DNA of 64,000 nucleotides from Clostridium minihomine (GCF_900240385.1 NZ_OEQH01000002.1:198488-262487), one strand, 5' to 3'; counted from the stretch's first letter, positions 51,264-59,326 are shown. Notes: generated from the sequence alone by a model not told the origin. Translations and numbers: made by a program.

Positions 51264-51303
51264 CACAAAGGCAGCGTTGGCTTAAAAGAATGCTGCCTTT
51301 GTG
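51264..51303 (+). terminator. Terminator, copy 1
   Basis: A perfect 12-bp stem CACAAAGGCAGC/GCTGCCTTTGTG around a 16-nt loop, directly after copy 1. A second version follows copy 2. Confidence 0.75.
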
Positions 51304-51305
51304 AT

Positions 51306-51551
51306 TTTCAGAATTTTATTACTAAAAAAACTACCAAACAAGCAATACATGCGATCGATTACGGCATTTGGGGATCTGACCCAACCAGCGGAAAAGGGAA
51401 TCGGTGTGCACATTCAGTAACCGCATATTTTGAAATGCAAGGCACTTCTGTATTAATGGAGTGGTCAGACTTTCCCTTCATAACTTTACCAAGTAATGCA
51501 ACTCAGGCAGAGACTGCGTATTAAGGAATTGCGTATTACTTTGTAGCATGA
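51306..51551 (+). pseudogene. Truncated gene fragment
   Basis: An open frame without a start codon runs from just after copy 1's terminator: it reads HAIDYGIWGSDPTSGKG, then CAHSVTAYFEMQGTSVLMEW and SNATQAETAY, then TAA at 51522-51524. After the stop the same frame continues GIAYYFVA and ends at 51551. Composition and hydropathy look protein-like. The W-G ... HSxT ... AYYF order loosely recalls lactococcin-972-type bacteriocins, but this is weak. It is best read as a 5'-truncated, stop-interrupted remnant. Confidence 0.4.
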
Positions 51552-51596
51552 AGCGGCTCCTCGCTTAGATTTCCCATTGAAATGGAGTATTCTTTC

Positions 51597-51944
51597 ATGA
51601 ATCGATTAAAGAACAGATTGTTAAACAAAACCACAGTTCTTATTCTTACGGTCTTATTTACTCTATTTTTATTGATGCAGTATTTCTGGAATTTAAATCT
51701 GACACTCTCTTATTTTATTACTGCTCTTTTTTTCATTCTGTGTATTTATTATGGCTTATATCTGGAGAGAAATGAAAAAAGCAAACTGTATCTACCTATG
51801 ACGATACTATTTTGCATCTGTTTGGCTTTTCTTCTTAGCCTAGAACCCTATATTTTCTTTCGCGCTGTTTCTCGGGCGGTTGCGCTTCTTCTATGGAATT
51901 ATACCGTGGCACTTTACCTTCATGCACTTATATTTAAAAAATGA
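51597..51944 (+). CDS. Hypothetical four-helix membrane protein, copy 2 of a duplicated pair
   Basis: 115 aa. The same N-terminal half as the gene at 50895 (702 bp away) with a diverged C-terminal half (RAVSRAVALLLWNYTVALYL against RSIALLLWEDTFGLYL). The start follows the same TGGAG site. A matching terminator lies downstream, so gene and terminator were copied together. Function unknown. Confidence 0.65.
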   Translation: MNRLKNRLLNKTTVLILTVLFTLFLLMQYFWNLNLTLSYFITALFFILCIYYGLYLERNEKSKLYLPMTILFCICLAFLLSLEPYIFFRAVSRAVALLLWNYTVALYLHALIFKK

Positions 51945-51954
51945 TAACGATCTC

Positions 51955-51995
51955 AAAAAGGCAGCGTTTTCTTAAAAGAATGCTGCCTTTTTAGT
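51955..51995 (+). terminator. Terminator, copy 2
   Basis: Arms AAAAAGGCAGC/GCTGCCTTTTT, homologous to the terminator at 51264. Confidence 0.75.
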
Positions 51996-52057
51996 TCCAG
52001 AATTTTATCAAGTAGAAAAACAGCACCAAACAAGACATCCAGTCTGTTGCAATGTTT

Positions 52058-52692
52058 TCAGGGTTCAATTCCCCAAACATAAAAAACAGCCCATCAGCTG
52101 ACCTTCACTGTTTCATCTTTGATATCGATGTGTTTGAAACATGGGTGCAAAACAAAACGTACTTCGTTCCGTGAAGTATGTGACTTGTGTGCAGGCTTAG
52201 CCTGCTGGAGCGGATGATGGGAATCGGTCGGCGCTGTTTTCTCTCGCGTTCCGCGGTAAAGCCTTCTAATTCGCCGTAATTTTCCCCACTCTTTTCTTTT
52301 GCGGCTTTTTCGGGGTTCGATTCCCCAGCGATATAAAAAAGGCCAGCCAACCGGCCGACCTTCATTTTGGAGCGGATGATGGGAATCGATCGGCACTGTT
52401 TTTTCTCGCGTTCCGCGGTAAAGCCTTCTAATTCGCCGTAATTTTTCCCGCTCTTTTCTTTTGCGGCTTTTTCGGGGTTCGATTCCCCAGCGATATAAAA
52501 AAGGCCAGCCAACCGGCCGACCTTCATTTTGGAGCGGATGATGGGAATCGGTCGGCACTGTTTTTTCTCGCGTTCCGCGGTAAAGCCTTCTAATTCACCG
52601 TAATTTTCCCCGCTCTTTTCTTTTGCGGCTTTTTTCGGGGTTCTCATCCCAAGCAGCCGCACAAAAAGACCGACCCTGACGGGTCGGTCTTT
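52058..52692. repeat. Tandem 162-bp repeats carrying the tRNA-Gly 3' end
   Basis: Units start at 52207, 52369 and 52531 (period 162 bp, then 166 bp to the tRNA). Each starts with 21 bp identical to the 3' end of the adjacent tRNA-Gly, including the encoded CCA, acceptor strand and part of the T arm. Each then has ~85 bp of conserved sequence, a tRNA-like CGGGGTTCGATTCCCC segment and a minus-strand terminator hairpin (GGCC-rich) with a T-run. A further degenerate partial unit lies at 52058-52113. Because 162 is divisible by three, long open frames cross the array; they are not credible genes. Confidence 0.9.
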
Positions 52693-52695
52693 TTG
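52661..52695 (-). terminator. Terminator directly after tRNA-Gly
   Basis: A 16-bp perfect stem (52661-52676 with 52681-52696 region) ending in TTTTTGT on the minus strand, abutting the tRNA 3' end. Confidence 0.92.
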
Positions 52696-52769
52696 TGGAG
52701 CGGATGATGGGAATCGAACCCACACTATCAGCTTGGGAAGCTGAAGTTCTGCCACTAAACTACATCCGC
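52696..52769 (-). tRNA. tRNA-Gly (CCC anticodon)
   Basis: 74 nt with encoded CCA. Acceptor GCGGATG/CATCCGC, the D arm TAGTTTAGTGGCAGAAC, anticodon arm TCAGC-TTCCCAA-GCTGA (anticodon CCC) and T arm GTGGG-TTCGATT-CCCAT are all present. Its 3' 21 bp recur three times downstream at a 162-bp period. Confidence 0.95.
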
Positions 52770-52799
52770 ATCTATTAAAATAATCCTTATAACTTTTAA

Positions 52800-52828
52800 A
52801 GTTTATCACATTCGATTTGCTTTTTCAA
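52800..52828 (-). promoter_or_regulatory. Promoter for tRNA-Gly
   Basis: On the minus strand TTGAAA (52823-52828), 17 bp, TAAACT (52800-52805), about 30 bp upstream of the tRNA 5' end. Confidence 0.6.
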
Positions 52829-53054
52829 GAGATTTGGTAAAATTTATAGCCTTTTTCTTGATTCACTTAACATAATTTTTAAAAACCGAACCAAAACTCT
52901 AATTCCTTCCACACTTTCCACAGACTTTTCCACAATACAATGGGGACAAACACGCTAAAAACAAATCTTTTCCATAGTTTTCCCCAACACTTCTCCACAC
53001 CCAAGTGGAAAGCCCCTCAGTTTATAAGTTTACATAATGTGGAGATTTTGATCG

Positions 53055-53100
53055 AAAAAAGCGGCAAGGCCAGAGGAAAAACCCTTGGCCCGCCGCCTTT
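53055..53100 (-). terminator. Terminator after thrS
   Basis: Arms GCGGC..GGCC/GGCC..GCCGC with a T-run (TTTTTTC) on the minus strand, 40 bp past the thrS stop. Confidence 0.85.
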
Positions 53101-53139
53101 CTAATTGGAAACAAATGGCAAATTTTGACAATTTTAATT

Positions 53140-55077
53140 CTATCTTGCCTTTGATTTGACTTCTTCCACCGCTTTTTGGATAAAATCTGACAGCGGCATG
53201 GTTCCAATATCTCCCTCACGGCGGCTGCGCACCGCAACCACACCGTTTTCAACCTCTTTATCCCCGATGACCAACATATAGGGGATTTTTTCCAGCTGAG
53301 CTTCGCGAATTTTATAGCCGATTTTTTCGCTGCGGTGATCACAGGACACTTCCAGCCCGGCTTCTTCCAGCTGGGCGGCAATCGCATCTGCTTCATCATG
53401 CAGACGTTCGCTGATAGGCAGCACACGAACCTGCTCGGGCATCAGCCACATGGGCAGGGCACCGGCATATTTTTCAAGCAAGAGAGCCAAGGTGCGCTCA
53501 TAGCAGCCCAAAGAAGTACGGTGAATAATATAGGGGTTCTTCTTCACTCCGTCCCTGTCCACATACTCCATGCCGAATTTTTCTGCCAGCATCTGGTCAA
53601 TTTGAATGGTAATCAGCGTATCCTCTTTGCCATGGACATTGCGAATCTGGATATCCAGCTTCGGTCCATAGAAAGCAGCTTCGTCAATCCCAATGGAATA
53701 TTCCAGCCCCAAATGATTCAGGATTCGCTCCATCACGCTCTGAGCCTCATCCCACTGCTCCGGTGTGCCGATATATTTCTCCTGATTATTCGGATCCCAC
53801 TGAGAGAACCGATAGCTGACATCCTCTGCCAAGCCCAATGTTTCCAGCATAAAGCGGCAAAGCTCTACACAGCCCCGGAATTCATCCTCCAGCTGTTCTG
53901 GCGTTACAATTAAATGTCCTTCAGAAATCGTAAACTGGCGCACACGAATCAGGCCGTGCATTTCGCCGGAATCCTCGTTGCGGAACAATGTGGAGGTTTC
54001 TCCCAACCGCATGGGCAAATCGCGATAAGAACGCTGGCGATTGAGAAACACCTGATACTGGAAGGGGCAGGTCATGGGGCGCAGGGCAAACACTTCTTTG
54101 TCCTTTTCCTCATCGCCCATCACGAACATGCCTTCGCGGTAATGATCCCAGTGGCCAGAGATTTTATACAGATCACTTTTCGCCATCAACGGTGTTTTGG
54201 TCAAAAGATAGCCGCGTTTTTTCTCGGTATCTTCTACAAAGCGCTGCAAAGTCTGAAGCACCCGGGCGCCTTTCGGCAACATGATGGGCAAGCCCTGACC
54301 GATATAATCCACTGTGGTGAAATATTCCAACTGACGGCCCAGCACGTTGTGATCGCGCTTTTTCGCTTCTTCCACTTGGGCCAGATACTCTTCCAGCTCT
54401 GCCGTTTTGGGGAACGAAATACCATACACTCTTTGCAAAGCCTTGTTTTTAGAATCACCGCGCCAATAAGCGGAGGTAGCCGCTGTAAGCTTAACTGCCT
54501 TTACACTTCCGGTTGTCATCAGATGAGGGCCGGCACACAAATCGGTAAACTCCCCTTGGCGATAGAAAGAGATATCTTCCCCTTTCCCGGCGTGTTCCTC
54601 AATCAGTTCCACTTTATAGGGCTGATCTTGCTCCTTCATCAGCTCGATTGCCTCCTGCGGGGGCAGAAGGAACCGCTCGATGGGAAGGTTTTCTTTAATA
54701 ATCTTCTTTATCTCTGCCTCAATCACCGGCAGATCTTCCGGTGTCAGGGTGCGGGGCAGATCAAAGTCATAATAGAATCCTTTTTCAATAGAAGGGCCAA
54801 TCGCCATTTTTGCTTCAGGGAACAGGCGCTTTACTGCCTGTGCCATAATATGAGAGGTGCTGTGCCAATAGGCCTGCTTGCCCTCCGGATCCTGAAAGGT
54901 CAAAATATCCAGTTGACAGTCCTGCTGAAGAGGGGTGCGCAAATCCACCACTTGTCCGTTTACTTTGCCGGCACAGGCCGCTTTATATAAGCCGGCGCCC
55001 AAGGATTTTGCCACTTCCCCCACCGTGATTCCGGCCTCAAATTCCTTCACATCATTTTTTAAGGTTATTTGAATCAT
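53140..55077 (-). CDS. thrS: Threonyl-tRNA synthetase
   Basis: 645 aa class II aminoacyl-tRNA synthetase. Domains in order: TGS (~1-60), the editing/N2 domain (~65-225 with HSTSHIMAQAVKRLFP, the metal His pair), the catalytic core (LPMRLGETSTLFRNEDSGEM motif 2 and IIHRTSLGCYERTLALLLE motif 3) and the anticodon-binding domain (PMWLMPEQVRVLPIS to the end). AGGAGG precedes the ATG. Upstream lies a complete T-box leader, so expression rises when uncharged tRNA-Thr accumulates. Confidence 0.97.
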   Translation of the reverse strand: MIQITLKNDVKEFEAGITVGEVAKSLGAGLYKAACAGKVNGQVVDLRTPLQQDCQLDILTFQDPEGKQAYWHSTSHIMAQAVKRLFPEAKMAIGPSIEKGFYYDFDLPRTLTPEDLPVIEAEIKKIIKENLPIERFLLPPQEAIELMKEQDQPYKVELIEEHAGKGEDISFYRQGEFTDLCAGPHLMTTGSVKAVKLTAATSAYWRGDSKNKALQRVYGISFPKTAELEEYLAQVEEAKKRDHNVLGRQLEYFTTVDYIGQGLPIMLPKGARVLQTLQRFVEDTEKKRGYLLTKTPLMAKSDLYKISGHWDHYREGMFVMGDEEKDKEVFALRPMTCPFQYQVFLNRQRSYRDLPMRLGETSTLFRNEDSGEMHGLIRVRQFTISEGHLIVTPEQLEDEFRGCVELCRFMLETLGLAEDVSYRFSQWDPNNQEKYIGTPEQWDEAQSVMERILNHLGLEYSIGIDEAAFYGPKLDIQIRNVHGKEDTLITIQIDQMLAEKFGMEYVDRDGVKKNPYIIHRTSLGCYERTLALLLEKYAGALPMWLMPEQVRVLPISERLHDEADAIAAQLEEAGLEVSCDHRSEKIGYKIREAQLEKIPYMLVIGDKEVENGVVAVRSRREGDIGTMPLSDFIQKAVEEVKSKAR

Positions 55078-55124
55078 GATTCTTCCTCCTGTTCAATTTG
55101 TCGATATAACTTCATATATGGATA

Positions 55125-55399
55125 TAAAAAAAGCCCCGCCCCAATACTGGGGCGAGACTTGTAATCCCGCGGTTCCACCCGGTTCGGCAAAGCTTAGTGC
55201 CCTGCCCTCCTGCGGCTGATAACGGTGCCAACCGTCACGCCTTAAACCAAAGGCCCTTTTACAGAAGCCGGTTATTCGGCGCGCGCTCCAAGATGGTAAT
55301 CCAAGCCCTTTTTGCCACATCCGCTTTCAGCCGGTGACGGACGCTCTCTGCTGCAAAACTTTGAACCGGATCTTCTTTTCAACGCTTATTTGTATTCTT
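55125..55399 (-). promoter_or_regulatory. T-box riboswitch of thrS
   Basis: The T-box core GGGTGGAACCGCGGG (complement of 55166-55180) pairs into the antiterminator, and a competing terminator GCCCCGCCCC..GGGGCG plus TTTTTTT lies at 55124-55155. Stem I is present, with a candidate ACC (threonine) specifier at 55295-55297. Total length about 275 nt from the predicted start of transcription. Binding of uncharged tRNA-Thr would favour antitermination. Confidence 0.92.
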
Positions 55400-55405
55400 G
55401 AATTC

Positions 55406-55434
55406 ATACTACCACCACACAAGCACCTTGTCAA
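55406..55434 (-). promoter_or_regulatory. Sigma-A promoter for thrS
   Basis: On the minus strand TTGACA (55429-55434), 17 bp, TAGTAT (55406-55411), placing the start of the T-box leader near 55399. Confidence 0.75.
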
Positions 55435-55487
55435 GCGGATCACTTCGTGATATTTCACGATTTTGCGCCGGATTATCATCAATTTTC

Positions 55488-55515
55488 TTGACATGCACCC
55501 TGTAAAAGTTATACA
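55488..55515 (+). promoter_or_regulatory. Sigma-A-like promoter for rny
   Basis: TTGACA (55488-55493), 16 bp, TATACA (55510-55515), divergent from the thrS promoter 54 bp away; a small dyad (ATCACTTCGTGAT, 55439-55451) lies between them. Confidence 0.6.
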
Positions 55516-55624
55516 ATTAGGAATAAGATGCGCCCTGCGGCGTATCCGATGGGATTGACGCACCCAGATTAATAAATTTAAAACTAAAATATGAAAATTT
55601 TTTTCACAAGGAGGTGTCTATGGT

Positions 55625-57184
55625 TTGAATGTTCCCCTATGGTTATGTATCATAATAGCGCTTGCAAGCGCCGTTATTTTTGGCATAATTGCATTTTTTG
55701 CAGGCATCGGTCACCGAAAAAAGACCGCTGAATCCGTAATCGGTTCTGCCGAACAAGAAGCAAAACGCATTGTAGGCGACGCGATTAAATCTGCCGAAGC
55801 AAAGAAAAAAGAAACAATTCTTGAGGGCAAAGACGAAATTCACAGGCTTAGAACGGAATCGGAACGAGAACTGAATGAACGCAGAAAAGAAATCCAGCGG
55901 CAAGAACGAAGAGTTCAGCAAAAGGAAGAGACTTTGGACAAAAAACTAGAAGGGTTAGAGTCCAAGGAAAACGCTATTAATAATAAGAATAAAAAAGCGG
56001 ATGAAAGACTTGCAGAAGCGGAAGCCGTAAAGAAAAGCCAGTTTGATATGCTGGAACGAATTTCTGGTTTCACCGTAGAGCAAGCCAAAGAATATATGCT
56101 GAAAAATCTTGAGGACGAGCTGACTCACGAAAAGGCTTTGAAAATACGGGAATTTGAGCAGCAGACCAGAGAAGAAGCTGACAGCAGCGCCCGTGAGATT
56201 ATTTCTCTTGCGATTCAGCGCTGTGCTGCCGATCATGTGGCAGAGGCCACTATCTCTGTGGTGCCGCTGCCCAATGACGATATGAAGGGACGCATCATCG
56301 GCCGTGAAGGGCGCAATATCCGTGCCATTGAAACGATGACCGGTGTTGACCTGATTATTGACGACACACCCGAGGCAATTACTTTGTCCTGCTTTGAGCC
56401 GGTACGGCGCGAAGTAGCTCGTATCGCTTTGGAACGTCTGATTTCTGACGGAAGAATTCACCCGGCACGCATTGAAGAAACCATTGAAAAAGCACGCCGT
56501 GAGGTGGACGCTACCATTAAACAAGAAGGTGAACGCGCGGTTATTGAGGCCGGCGTAAACGGAGTTCATCCAGAACTGATCAAGCTGCTGGGACGGCTGC
56601 GTTACCGCACCAGCTATGGACAGAATGTGCTGAACCACTCTTTAGAGGTTGCCTATCTGACCGGCATTATGGCATCTGAACTGGGGCTGGACCCCACATT
56701 GGCACGCCGCGCCGGTTTATTGCATGACATCGGCAAAGCTCTTGACCATGAAATCGAAGGCTCTCACGTTGATATCGGCGTAGATGTAGCCAGGAAATAC
56801 AAAGAAAGCGAAGCGGTAATTCATGCCATTCAGGCGCACCACGGCGACGTGGAAGCGAAAACTGTAATCGCCTGTCTGGTACAGGCGGCTGACGCCATTT
56901 CTGCGGCAAGGCCCGGTGCCCGCCGTGAAAACCTGGAAAACTACATTAAACGGCTGGAAAAACTGGAAGGCGTTGCTTCCTCCTTTAACGGGGTAGAACG
57001 CTGCTATGCAATTCAGGCCGGACGCGAAATACGCATTATGGTAAAGCCCGAAGTGGTAAACGATGACCGAATGATTCTTCTGGCCCGCGAAATCTGTGAT
57101 AAGATTGAGCAGGATTTGGAATATCCGGGACAAATTAAAGTCAACATCATCCGCGAAAGCCGGGCAATTGAATACGCGAAATAA
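55625..57184 (+). CDS. rny: Ribonuclease Y
   Basis: 519 aa. RNase Y starts mRNA decay by endonucleolytic cleavage, anchored to the membrane by an N-terminal helix ([21 protein letters not shown], ~6-26). A long charged coiled coil (~35-190) follows, then a KH domain ([15 protein letters not shown], ~215) and an HD domain with [12 protein letters not shown] (~370). The start is TTG at 55625 behind AAGGAGGTG; an ATG at 55620 in another frame reads only Met-Val-stop. A lost T in the ATGGTTTGAATG stretch would convert this to a normal ATG start, so a sequencing error is possible. Confidence 0.95.
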   Translation: MNVPLWLCIIIALASAVIFGIIAFFAGIGHRKKTAESVIGSAEQEAKRIVGDAIKSAEAKKKETILEGKDEIHRLRTESERELNERRKEIQRQERRVQQKEETLDKKLEGLESKENAINNKNKKADERLAEAEAVKKSQFDMLERISGFTVEQAKEYMLKNLEDELTHEKALKIREFEQQTREEADSSAREIISLAIQRCAADHVAEATISVVPLPNDDMKGRIIGREGRNIRAIETMTGVDLIIDDTPEAITLSCFEPVRREVARIALERLISDGRIHPARIEETIEKARREVDATIKQEGERAVIEAGVNGVHPELIKLLGRLRYRTSYGQNVLNHSLEVAYLTGIMASELGLDPTLARRAGLLHDIGKALDHEIEGSHVDIGVDVARKYKESEAVIHAIQAHHGDVEAKTVIACLVQAADAISAARPGARRENLENYIKRLEKLEGVASSFNGVERCYAIQAGREIRIMVKPEVVNDDRMILLAREICDKIEQDLEYPGQIKVNIIRESRAIEYAK

Positions 57185-57198
57185 ACGGTCAAACCGTT

Positions 57199-57233
57199 TA
57201 AAGAGGGAACACTTTGTTCCCTCTTTTTTTATT
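57199..57233 (+). terminator. Terminator-like hairpin after rny
   Basis: Stem AGAGGGAAC/GTTCCCTCT with TTTTTTT. It lies between rny and ymdB, so some read-through is expected, or ymdB has its own promoter. Confidence 0.75.
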
Positions 57234-57318
57234 TCGCCCGATTTCCCTTGTGTTATTTTCCCCCAAAGGTGTACAATAAGAACATAGTATATCGTTTTTA
57301 GAAAGAGTGAGGCCCTTT

Positions 57319-58092
57319 ATGAATATTCTTGCAATCGGCGATGTGGTGGGCAGCATTGGCTGCCGATTCCTGCGGGAACAGCTGCCCCGGCTAAAAAAAG
57401 AAAAACAAGTGGATTTGGTGATCGTCAACGGCGAAAACTCTGCCGACGGCAACGGGATCACCCCGACTTCGGCAGAATTTCTGCTTTCCAGCGGAGCGGA
57501 CGTTATCACCACCGGAAACCACTCCTTTCGCCGCCGGGAAAGCTATGAGCTGTATGATAACTGTGAAACCCTTCTTCGTCCGGCGAACTTTCCGGTCAGC
57601 GTGCCCGGGCGCGGCGTTTGCGTGGTAGATTTGGGCCGGATACAGGTGGCGGTGATTAACCTGATGGGAACCTCTTACATGGAAAGTCTGGACTGCCCCT
57701 TTACCCGAGCCGATCAAATTTTAAGCGATCCCTCTCTTCCCCCAATCAAGCTGGTGGATTTTCATGCGGAAGCAACCGGTGAAAAAGGTGCGCTGGGCTA
57801 TTATCTGGATGGCCGGGTATCTGCCCTGTTCGGAACCCACACCCATGTGCAAACCGCCGACGAACAGCTTTTGCCCCAAGGAACTGCTTTTCTTTCGGAT
57901 TTGGGAATGACCGGGCCGATTCATTCCGTGCTGGGAGTAAAACCGGAATTGGTCATTCAAAAGCTTCGCACTCATATGCCGGTGCGTTTTGATTTGGCCG
58001 ACGGCCCATGCAAAATGGAGGGGGCTATTTTCTGCATTGACGAAAAAAATGGAAACGCAATTTCTGTAGAAAGAGTTCAGATCAAGTCATAA
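57319..58092 (+). CDS. ymdB: YmdB family metallophosphoesterase (TIGR00282)
   Basis: 257 aa calcineurin-like phosphoesterase. Metal ligands are visible in NILAIGDVVGSIGC, LVIVNGENSADG, ITTGNHSF, LVDFHAEATGEK and ALFGTHTHVQTAD. Bacillus YmdB has cyclic-nucleotide phosphodiesterase activity and influences biofilm versus motility states. The ATG at 57319 lies behind GTGAGG; an in-frame GTG at 57307 is possible. The order rny-ymdB-spoVS matches Bacillus. Confidence 0.92.
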   Translation: MNILAIGDVVGSIGCRFLREQLPRLKKEKQVDLVIVNGENSADGNGITPTSAEFLLSSGADVITTGNHSFRRRESYELYDNCETLLRPANFPVSVPGRGVCVVDLGRIQVAVINLMGTSYMESLDCPFTRADQILSDPSLPPIKLVDFHAEATGEKGALGYYLDGRVSALFGTHTHVQTADEQLLPQGTAFLSDLGMTGPIHSVLGVKPELVIQKLRTHMPVRFDLADGPCKMEGAIFCIDEKNGNAISVERVQIKS

Positions 58093-58148
58093 TTTACAAA
58101 TATTTGGAATAATATGAAAATAATATGATTTATTTTAACAAATAACCC

Positions 58149-58177
58149 TTGCAAAATACAGATTTTTGTTTTATGAT
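58149..58177 (+). promoter_or_regulatory. Candidate promoter for spoVS
   Basis: TTGCAA (58149-58154), 17 bp, TATGAT (58172-58177). Bacillus spoVS is also driven by sigma-H, but no sigma-H motif was seen. Confidence 0.45.
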
Positions 58178-58209
58178 AGGAGTGTAACTCAGGCGGGAGG
58201 TTATTTAAT

Positions 58210-58470
58210 ATGGAAGTTTTAAAAGTATCATCAAAATCCTCACCCAATTCCGTAGCAGGGGCTATCGCTGGTGTTATCCGTGAAAACGGAGCTGTAGAAG
58301 TACAGGCAGTTGGAGCCGGAGCTTCCAACCAGGCGATCAAGGCAATTGCAATCGCGCGCGGATACCTTGCACCATCAGGGATCGATATTGTATGTATCCC
58401 CGCCTTTGCCAGTATTAACATTGACGGCGACGAACGAACCGCTATCAAACTGATTGTGGAACCGAGATAG
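58210..58470 (+). CDS. spoVS: Stage V sporulation protein S
   Basis: 86 aa, Alba-like small fold. The sequence MEVLKVSSKSSPNSVAGAIA then VQAVGAGASNQAIKAIAIAR and DIVCIPAFASINIDGDERTA is essentially the SpoVS consensus. It binds DNA and affects septum formation and sporulation. GGGAGGT precedes the ATG. Terminator downstream. Confidence 0.97.
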   Translation: MEVLKVSSKSSPNSVAGAIAGVIRENGAVEVQAVGAGASNQAIKAIAIARGYLAPSGIDIVCIPAFASINIDGDERTAIKLIVEPR

Positions 58471-58527
58471 CTTCCTCGGGCATCGCCTCTGGTACTGTTT
58501 TGCAATTCCTTGAGTGATAAAGCGTAA

Positions 58528-58567
58528 TAAAACAAACCGGCGTCTTCACAACGCCGGTTTGTTTTTG
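58528..58567 (+). terminator. Terminator after spoVS
   Basis: A 14-bp stem AAACAAACCGGCGT/ACGCCGGTTTGTTT with TTTTT. Confidence 0.92.
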
Positions 58568-58619
58568 GATACTGCCGGTTAGGAATAAATGGATTGAATA
58601 ACCATCAACAATATGTTAT

Positions 58620-59050
58620 AATAACCCCACGGCATTAACGAAGGCAAGGCCTTCGATGCCTGAGGGAACATTGAATCATGTGAGGCAATAAAGGTGTTTT
58701 TCCCTCTATCCTTTTGAAGGAATTCGGATGAAATGCCACCGATTGAATCACCCCACGGCATTAACGAAGGCAAAGCCTTCGATGCCTGAGGGAACATTGA
58801 ATCATGTGAGGCAATAAAGGTGTTTTTACCTCTATCTTTTTGAAGGAATTCGGGTGAAATGCCACCGATTGAATAACCCCACGGCATTAACGAAGACAAA
58901 GCCTTCGATGCCTGAGGGAACATTGGATCATGTGAGGCAATAAAGGTGTTTTTTCCTCTATCCTTTTGAAGGAATTCGGGTGAAATGCCACCGATTGAAT
59001 CACTCACATCGTTAGCCAAAAGCAAAGCTTTTGACAACTGAGAAAACACG
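58620..59050. repeat. 126-bp tandem repeats with conserved hairpin and peptide frame
   Basis: Three full units starting at 58625, 58751 and 58877 (period exactly 126) and a diverged partial fourth at about 59000-59050. Each contains a hairpin GGCAT-taa-CGAAGGC-aa(a/g)-GCCTTCG-ATGCC. On the minus strand each reads a conserved MFPQASKALPSLMPWG peptide, in one open frame across all units. The same core appears inverted at 1-203. Confidence 0.9.
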
Positions 59051-59326
59051 GAATCATAACCAATATTCCTTTTTTACGCTGCGATGTTGCGCATCGTTCT
59101 GCAAGGGTGTGGTTTTTATTCCTTTTTCATTTAGAATATCATCACAATGTATTATGCATAAAACACAGTGAAACAGATCAGGCGCTTCGCGCTTTGCGGC
59201 TGTGCCGCGCAAAAGAGCCACCGCCTTTTCAAATATAATATAAAAAATAAATTTAAATGCCTTATAAAAAGCTTTTTGGGGCAGTTACCCTTTCAAATTT
59301 TCAGTTGAAGAGGAGATGCGACACAA

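Larger units (their letters stand above)
52770..53139. other. Intergenic region upstream of tRNA-Gly and downstream of thrS
   Basis: 370 bp, AT-rich. It holds the tRNA promoter, the thrS terminator and three DnaA-box-like motifs (CTTTCCACA 52914, TTTTCCACA 52926-52934, TTCTCCACA 52991-52999). No gene seen. Confidence 0.5.
58471..59326. other. Repeat-bearing intergenic region
   Basis: 856 bp between spoVS and fakA. It contains the spoVS terminator, the 126-bp tandem repeats (58620-59050), a further GC-rich hairpin near 59185-59212 and otherwise AT-rich sequence without a credible gene. Confidence 0.7.

Noticed and set aside
49955-52692. CRISPR array
   Set aside because: Repeats are 160 bp apart, contain tRNA sequence and terminators, and there are no short unique spacers or cas genes.
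52094-52809. Long minus-strand frames over the tRNA-Gly array
   Set aside because: They translate the 162-bp repeats and the tRNA itself; no start context and no family resemblance.
58579-59049. A 156-residue minus-strand frame built from the 126-bp repeats
   Set aside because: It is an artefact of a repeat whose period is a multiple of three; no ribosome site fits and the left-edge copies end in a stop.
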